The notes beneath the pieces were generated by a model. It was not told the origin of the DNA, did not search any database, and saw only the letters and a list, made by a program, of their open reading frames with translations. Made by a program: the position numbers and the translations under genes. DNA of 64,000 bases from Candidatus Solirubrobacter pratensis (GTDB taxonomy: Bacteria; Actinomycetota; Thermoleophilia; Solirubrobacterales; Solirubrobacteraceae), in assembly GCF_000425945.1 (NCBI RefSeq), contig NZ_KE384481.1, forward strand, positions 621,997 to 685,996. Reading direction: 5' to 3'. Below are positions 60,678-64,000 of the stretch, in pieces (position 1 is the stretch's first letter; every line of letters starts with the position of its first letter).

Positions 60678-62243
60678 ATGCCCACGTACCTGACTCCCGG
60701 CGTCTACGTCGAGGAGGTTCCGTCCGCGAACAAGCCGATCGAGGGCGTGAGCACGTCGATCGCCGCGTTCGTGGGCCTGGCGCCGGGTGGCCCCGTCAAC
60801 ACGCCGATGCGGATCTCGAACTGGACCCAGTTCGCGAAGATCTACGGCGACCCGAACGAGCCCGACAACGGCCCGTTCATGGAGGGCGCCTACCTCGCCC
60901 ACAGCGTCTACGGCTTCTTCCAGAACGGCGGGACGCTGTGCTGGGTCGTGCGCGTGGGTGACGACGGCGGCTCCAACGGCGCGGGCGCGCAGGCGCGCGC
61001 GGCGCTCCCCGCCGCGGCGGACGCCGGCGTCGAGGCGTTCAGCGCGGTCGCGCTCGAGGCCGGCAAGGACGACGTCAAGGTCGAGGTCGCCGAGGAGCCC
61101 TCCGCGGGCGAGGGCGCCGACCAGACCTACACGGTCCGCGTGACGTCCGGCTCCGAGAAGGAGGAGTTCACCGGCCTCTCGCTCAAGAAGGGCCGCAACA
61201 ACCTCGCGACCAAGGTCAACGCGCAGTCGAAGCTGATCAAGATCGAGGAGACCGGCGCGTCGCTGCCCGAGGCGCAGCGGATCCCCGCGGCCGGCACCTA
61301 CACGCTGTCGGCGCCTTCGATCGATCCGGCGAAGGTCAAGCCGACGCACTTCGAGGGCGACGTCGCCCGCCGGCGCGGCATGGGCGGCCTGGCGGCCGTC
61401 GACGAGATCACGATGGTCGTGATGCCGGACATCATGACGCTCGCCGCCGACGACGGCGACGATGTCCAGGTGCGCGATCTGCAGGGCAAGATGATCGCCC
61501 ACTGCGAGAACGCGGGCGACCGCATGGCGATCCTCGACGCGCCGCCGAACCTGCTGCCGCAGGAGGTGCTCGAGTGGCGCATGAACACGGCGGGCTATGA
61601 CTCGAAGTTCGCGGCGCTCTACTACCCGTGGATCGAGGTCATGAACCCGCTGACCAACCGGCCGATGATGGTCCCGCCGTCGGGCCACGTCGCCGGTCTG
61701 TGGTGCCGCACCGATGCCACGCGCGGCGTACACAAGGCGCCGGCCAACGAGGTCGTGATGGGCGCCAACGGCCTGGGCTTCCAGATCACGCAGGCGGAGC
61801 AGGGCGGCCTGAACAAGGTCGGCGTCAACTGCATCCGCGCGTTCCCGGGTCGCGGCATCCGCGTGTGGGGCGCGCGCACGCTGTCGAGCGATCCCGAGTG
61901 GCGCTACATCAACGTCCGCCGGCTCTTCAACTTCGTCTCCGAGTCGATCATGGAGGGGACGCAGTGGAGCGTGTTCGAGCCCAACGACGAGAAGCTCTGG
62001 ATCCAGCTCCGGATCGCGGCGTCGAACTTCCTCAAGCGCGTGTGGAGCGACGGCGCGCTGTTCGGAGCGACGCCCGCGCAGGCGTTCTACGTCAAGTGCG
62101 ACGCGGAGACCAACCCGCCCGAGGTCATCGAGGCCGGCCAGGTCATCTGCGAGATCGGCATCGCGCCGGTCAAGCCGGCGGAGTTCGTGATCTTCCGCCT
62201 GAGCCAGTTCAGCGGCGGCGAAGGCGCCGAAGTCAGCGAGTAG
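60678..62243 (+). CDS. contractile sheath protein
   Basis: 521 aa tail-sheath homologue. Conserved start MPTYLTPGVYVEEVPSANKP, IEGVSTSIAAFVGLAPGGPV, NTPMRISNWTQFAKIYG. The middle (about 98-215) is a variable insertion (VEVAEEPSAGEGADQTYTVR, FTGLSLKKGRNNLATKVNAQ) probably forming the outer knob. The conserved C-terminus has NVRRLFNFVSESIMEGTQWS, VFEPNDEKLWIQLRIAASNF and LRLSQF-like end, needed for sheath linkages. GAAGGAG is six bases before the ATG. Only one sheath gene is seen here; many eCIS carry two or three. Confidence 0.96.
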   Translation: MPTYLTPGVYVEEVPSANKPIEGVSTSIAAFVGLAPGGPVNTPMRISNWTQFAKIYGDPNEPDNGPFMEGAYLAHSVYGFFQNGGTLCWVVRVGDDGGSNGAGAQARAALPAAADAGVEAFSAVALEAGKDDVKVEVAEEPSAGEGADQTYTVRVTSGSEKEEFTGLSLKKGRNNLATKVNAQSKLIKIEETGASLPEAQRIPAAGTYTLSAPSIDPAKVKPTHFEGDVARRRGMGGLAAVDEITMVVMPDIMTLAADDGDDVQVRDLQGKMIAHCENAGDRMAILDAPPNLLPQEVLEWRMNTAGYDSKFAALYYPWIEVMNPLTNRPMMVPPSGHVAGLWCRTDATRGVHKAPANEVVMGANGLGFQITQAEQGGLNKVGVNCIRAFPGRGIRVWGARTLSSDPEWRYINVRRLFNFVSESIMEGTQWSVFEPNDEKLWIQLRIAASNFLKRVWSDGALFGATPAQAFYVKCDAETNPPEVIEAGQVICEIGIAPVKPAEFVIFRLSQFSGGEGAEVSE

Positions 62244-62278
62244 TCGAAGTCAACCTCTAGGCGAAAGGAACGACCGGG

Positions 62279-62725
62279 ATGCCGGCCAATGACAAGGAAG
62301 CACACGTCCCAATCTGGTTCACCTTGAAGATCGGGGGCGCCGAGGCCGCCGGGTTCTTCAAGGAGGCCACGGGCTTCGACTCCGAGAGCGAGACGAGCGA
62401 GATCAAGCGGTCGATGCCCAACGGCAAGACCGACGTGATCAAGGTGATGGGCAACACCAAGTGGGGCGACATCGAGCTCAAGCGCGGGATCGACCAGGAC
62501 AAGACGCTCTGGAACTGGCGCAAGATGATCGTCGACGGGCAGCTCAAGGAGGCGCGCAAGGACTGCACCGTCACGATGCTCGACTACATGGGCTCGCCCG
62601 TCGTGACGTACTCGATCGTCAACGCCTGGCCCAAGAAGTACACGGGCGTCGGGCTCAAGGCCGATTCCAACGAGGTCGCCGTGGAGGGCATCACGCTCTG
62701 CCACGAGGGCTTCGACATCCAGTAG
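62279..62725 (+). CDS. tail tube protein
   Basis: 148 aa gp19/Hcp-like tube subunit. Seen: VPIWFTLKIGGAEAAGFFKE, ATGFDSESETSEIKRSMPNG, KWGDIELKRGIDQDKTLWNW, VSIVNAWPKKYTG region (TYSIVNAWPKKYTGVGLKAD). Forms the inner tube through which cargo passes. GAAAGGAA lies upstream. 35 bases after the sheath gene; only one tube paralogue is in the window. Confidence 0.96.
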   Translation: MPANDKEAHVPIWFTLKIGGAEAAGFFKEATGFDSESETSEIKRSMPNGKTDVIKVMGNTKWGDIELKRGIDQDKTLWNWRKMIVDGQLKEARKDCTVTMLDYMGSPVVTYSIVNAWPKKYTGVGLKADSNEVAVEGITLCHEGFDIQ

Positions 62726-62747
62726 CTCCAGGCTGACGGACCACGCC

Positions 62748-63122
62748 ATGAATTCGGAGTACGCGTTCACGCTTCCCCGGGGACTCGTCGACAGCGAGGG
62801 CAACGTGCACCGCGAGGGCACGATGCGGCTGGCGACGGCCCGGGACGAGATCGAGCCGCTGCGCTCGGCCGAGGTCCGCGCCAACGAGGCATACCTTGCC
62901 GTGCTGCTGCTGGCGCGCACCGTGACCAGGATCGGGGGCTTCACCGAGATCACCCCCGAGCTGGTCGAGGGCCTGTACGCGGCCGACTTCGACCACCTCC
63001 AGCGTCTCTACGAGCGGATCAACACCGACGGAGAGGCGGTGGGGGTGGTGGCGTGCCCGGCGTGCGCCCAGCAGTTCGAGGTGGACCTCACGGAGATAGA
63101 GGACGGGCGCCTGGGGGAATGA
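62748..63122 (+). CDS. tail-assembly-type protein of the injection system
   Basis: 124 aa. LPRGLVDSEGNVHREGTMRL, ATARDEIEPLRSAEVRANEA, ARTVTRIGGFTEITPELVEG, LYAADFDHLQRLYERIN match the phage tail assembly chaperone family that keeps the tape-measure protein soluble. The C-terminus has a CPAC pair (VVACPACAQQFEVDL). The ATG is 22 bases after tube; its stop overlaps the next start (ATGA), as phage G/T-type pairs often do. Confidence 0.85.
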   Translation: MNSEYAFTLPRGLVDSEGNVHREGTMRLATARDEIEPLRSAEVRANEAYLAVLLLARTVTRIGGFTEITPELVEGLYAADFDHLQRLYERINTDGEAVGVVACPACAQQFEVDLTEIEDGRLGE

Positions 63123-63277
63123 CGCGGCCGTCTCCCGACGAGCTGTTGGGGGAGACGGCCAGGCTCGCGTATCACCTCCACTGGCCGCTCGACACGATCC
63201 TCGACCTGGAGCACGCCGACCGCCGGCGGTTCCTGCGGGAAGCCGACGCGATGGCGTCGTCCCGCGCGCCTTACTAG
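63119..63277 (+). CDS. DUF6760-type small protein
   Basis: 52 aa. LLGETARLAYHLHWPLDTIL, DLEHADRRRFLREADAM match the short DUF6760 family found next to tail-assembly genes in eCIS (pattern of AYH-HWP and LxHxxRRR-). Translationally coupled by ATGA. Probably works with the upstream protein on the tape measure, by analogy to phage tail chaperones. Confidence 0.82.
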   Translation: MTRPSPDELLGETARLAYHLHWPLDTILDLEHADRRRFLREADAMASSRAPY

Positions 63278-63289
63278 ACCTTTCCGGAC

Positions 63290-64000
63290 ATGACCGACGA
63301 GACTCCACCCGACCCCGCGCCGCGCCGTGCACCGGTGCGCATGGGGCTGCGCGTCGTCGCCCGCCACTCGGCCGGGCGCGCCGGCGGGCGCGAGTTCGCG
63401 CACGGGGTCGTGGAGTCGCACCGGCCGAAGCGCCTGGAGGCCTCGACGCGGCTCTCGCCGGTCGCGCGGTCGGCGGCGCCTGCGCCGCCGGCGCCTCCGG
63501 CTCCCGCTCCTGCACCCGCGCCCGCCGCGTCTGAGCCGGTTCCGGCGCCCGCGCCTTCGCCTTCGCGGCCCGGTCCCGTCGAGCTGCCGCGCGGGATGAG
63601 CGAGTTCGCCGCCGAGTGGCTGTTCGGCGATCAGGCGACGGCGTCGGCTTCGCTCATGTCGATGGTGGAGGCGGAGAAGCTCCCGGAGCCGACCAAGGAG
63701 GAGCGCGTCGCGCGCTTCATCGCCCGCGGGGGCCTCGAGCGCTCGCGCGGCGCCCGGATCGTCGAGGGGAGCGGAACGGGCCCGATCTCCCCCGAGCAGC
63801 TCGGCATGGCCGACGCGCCCGAGAGCCCGAAGAGGCTCGCGCGAGCCCCGCTCGCCGAGCACGCGGCGGCGGAGGAGGAGGCGGTCCCGGCACCCGAGGC
63901 CGACGCTCCACGACGCCGCCTCTCCCGGGCCCCGGCGACGAGCACGTCTTCGCCCACGACGCCCGCAGCGCCCGCGAGCCCGTCTTCGCCCACGACGCCC
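63290..64000 (+). CDS. proline-rich eCIS protein, cut by the window end
   Basis: An open frame of at least 237 codons from ATG 63290 to the edge, without a stop. Residues 1-65 are basic (RMGLRVVARHSAGRAGGREF); 65-100 form a Pro/Ala linker (APAPPAPPAPAPAPAP). About 100-175 are a possible folded part (LPRGMSEFAAEWLFGDQATA, KEERVARFIARGGLERSRGA), and the rest is Ala/Pro/Glu-rich with a tandem repeat. It could be a cargo, tape measure-like or matrix part; the family is unknown. Position directly after DUF6760 and codon use suit a member of the locus. Confidence 0.75.
   Translation, partial: MTDETPPDPAPRRAPVRMGLRVVARHSAGRAGGREFAHGVVESHRPKRLEASTRLSPVARSAAPAPPAPPAPAPAPAPAASEPVPAPAPSPSRPGPVELPRGMSEFAAEWLFGDQATASASLMSMVEAEKLPEPTKEERVARFIARGGLERSRGARIVEGSGTGPISPEQLGMADAPESPKRLARAPLAEHAAAEEEAVPAPEADAPRRRLSRAPATSTSSPTTPAAPASPSSPTTP
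63947..64000 (+). repeat. 36-base direct repeat at the window end
   Basis: TCTTCGCCCACGACGCCC occurs at 63947 and 63983 (period 36), encoding SSPTTP twice with AAPASP between. More copies may follow beyond the edge. It marks a Ser/Pro/Thr-rich linker within the last coding frame. Confidence 0.85.

Noticed and set aside
55748..64000. Prophage
   Set aside because: DUF4157, DUF4255 and AAA+ genes with sheath and tube but no head, terminase, integrase or lysis genes point to eCIS; the rest lies outside the window.

Overview
The window is from a very GC-rich actinobacterium. Heavy use of GTG starts, GC-ending codons and the gene mix (fatty-acid and hut catabolism, MeaB, HxlR/MmyB/IclR regulators, TIGR03118 protein, actinobacterial contractile injection locus) fit Thermoleophilia, order Solirubrobacterales (Conexibacter-like). 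This placement is inference from content, not a database match. Many genes lack a Shine-Dalgarno but have a TANNNT box 6-10 bases before the start codon, which suggests widespread leaderless transcription.

Layout. 1-10.4 kb: acyl-CoA dehydrogenases, a thiolase, a HAD phosphatase, leucyl aminopeptidase, a broken chemotaxis receptor, a membrane protein and a PLP decarboxylase. 10.4-14.4 kb: PD40 propeller protein, MeaB GTPase, hexapeptide acyltransferase, and an Rpf-like cell-wall lytic protein behind a cyclic-di-AMP (ydaO/yuaA) riboswitch. 14.4-25.4 kb: a GH57/methyltransferase pair resembling the mycobacterial methylglucose polysaccharide genes, photolyase, LON-domain protein, phosphoesterase, ankyrin protein, DUF899/HxlR divergent pair, secreted TIGR03118 protein, lipoprotein, DsrE-like protein, Na+/H+ antiporter, TusA-like protein. 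25.4-34.9 kb: MFS transporter with a 51-bp tandem repeat in a loop, ArsR-type regulator and DapA-like lyase, HAD phosphatase, a 1.2-kb decayed catalase, TetR regulator, FAD oxidoreductase, two NAD(P)-binding proteins. 34.9-38.6 kb: a 1250-residue secreted glycosidase/phosphoesterase chimera.

38.7-49.2 kb holds histidine utilisation: iclR-hutU-hutI-hutF as one tightly overlapping unit with a palindromic operator, and hutH separately at 47.8-49.2 kb. HutH makes urocanate, HutU imidazolonepropionate, HutI formiminoglutamate and HutF N-formylglutamate; no HutG is in the window. Between them lie mug, an MmyB-type regulator with its divergent SDR, DUF5519, a methyltransferase and a VOC protein. 49.3-55.7 kb: secreted propeller protein, gamma-glutamyltransferase, an ftsZ with a 100-residue N-terminal extension coupled to a parA, an MFS-transporter remnant in frame upstream of parA, and a one-TM protein.

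55.7 kb to the end is the left part of an extracellular contractile injection system (eCIS): DUF4157 protein, AAA+ ATPase, (antisense methyltransferase), DUF4255 cap protein, sheath, tube, tail-assembly-type protein, DUF6760-type protein and a proline-rich protein cut by the window edge. Baseplate, spike, tape measure and most cargo genes must lie beyond 64 kb. This is the most notable system here. The family is known; the embedded antisense methyltransferase and the cap-protein fusion are the less ordinary parts.
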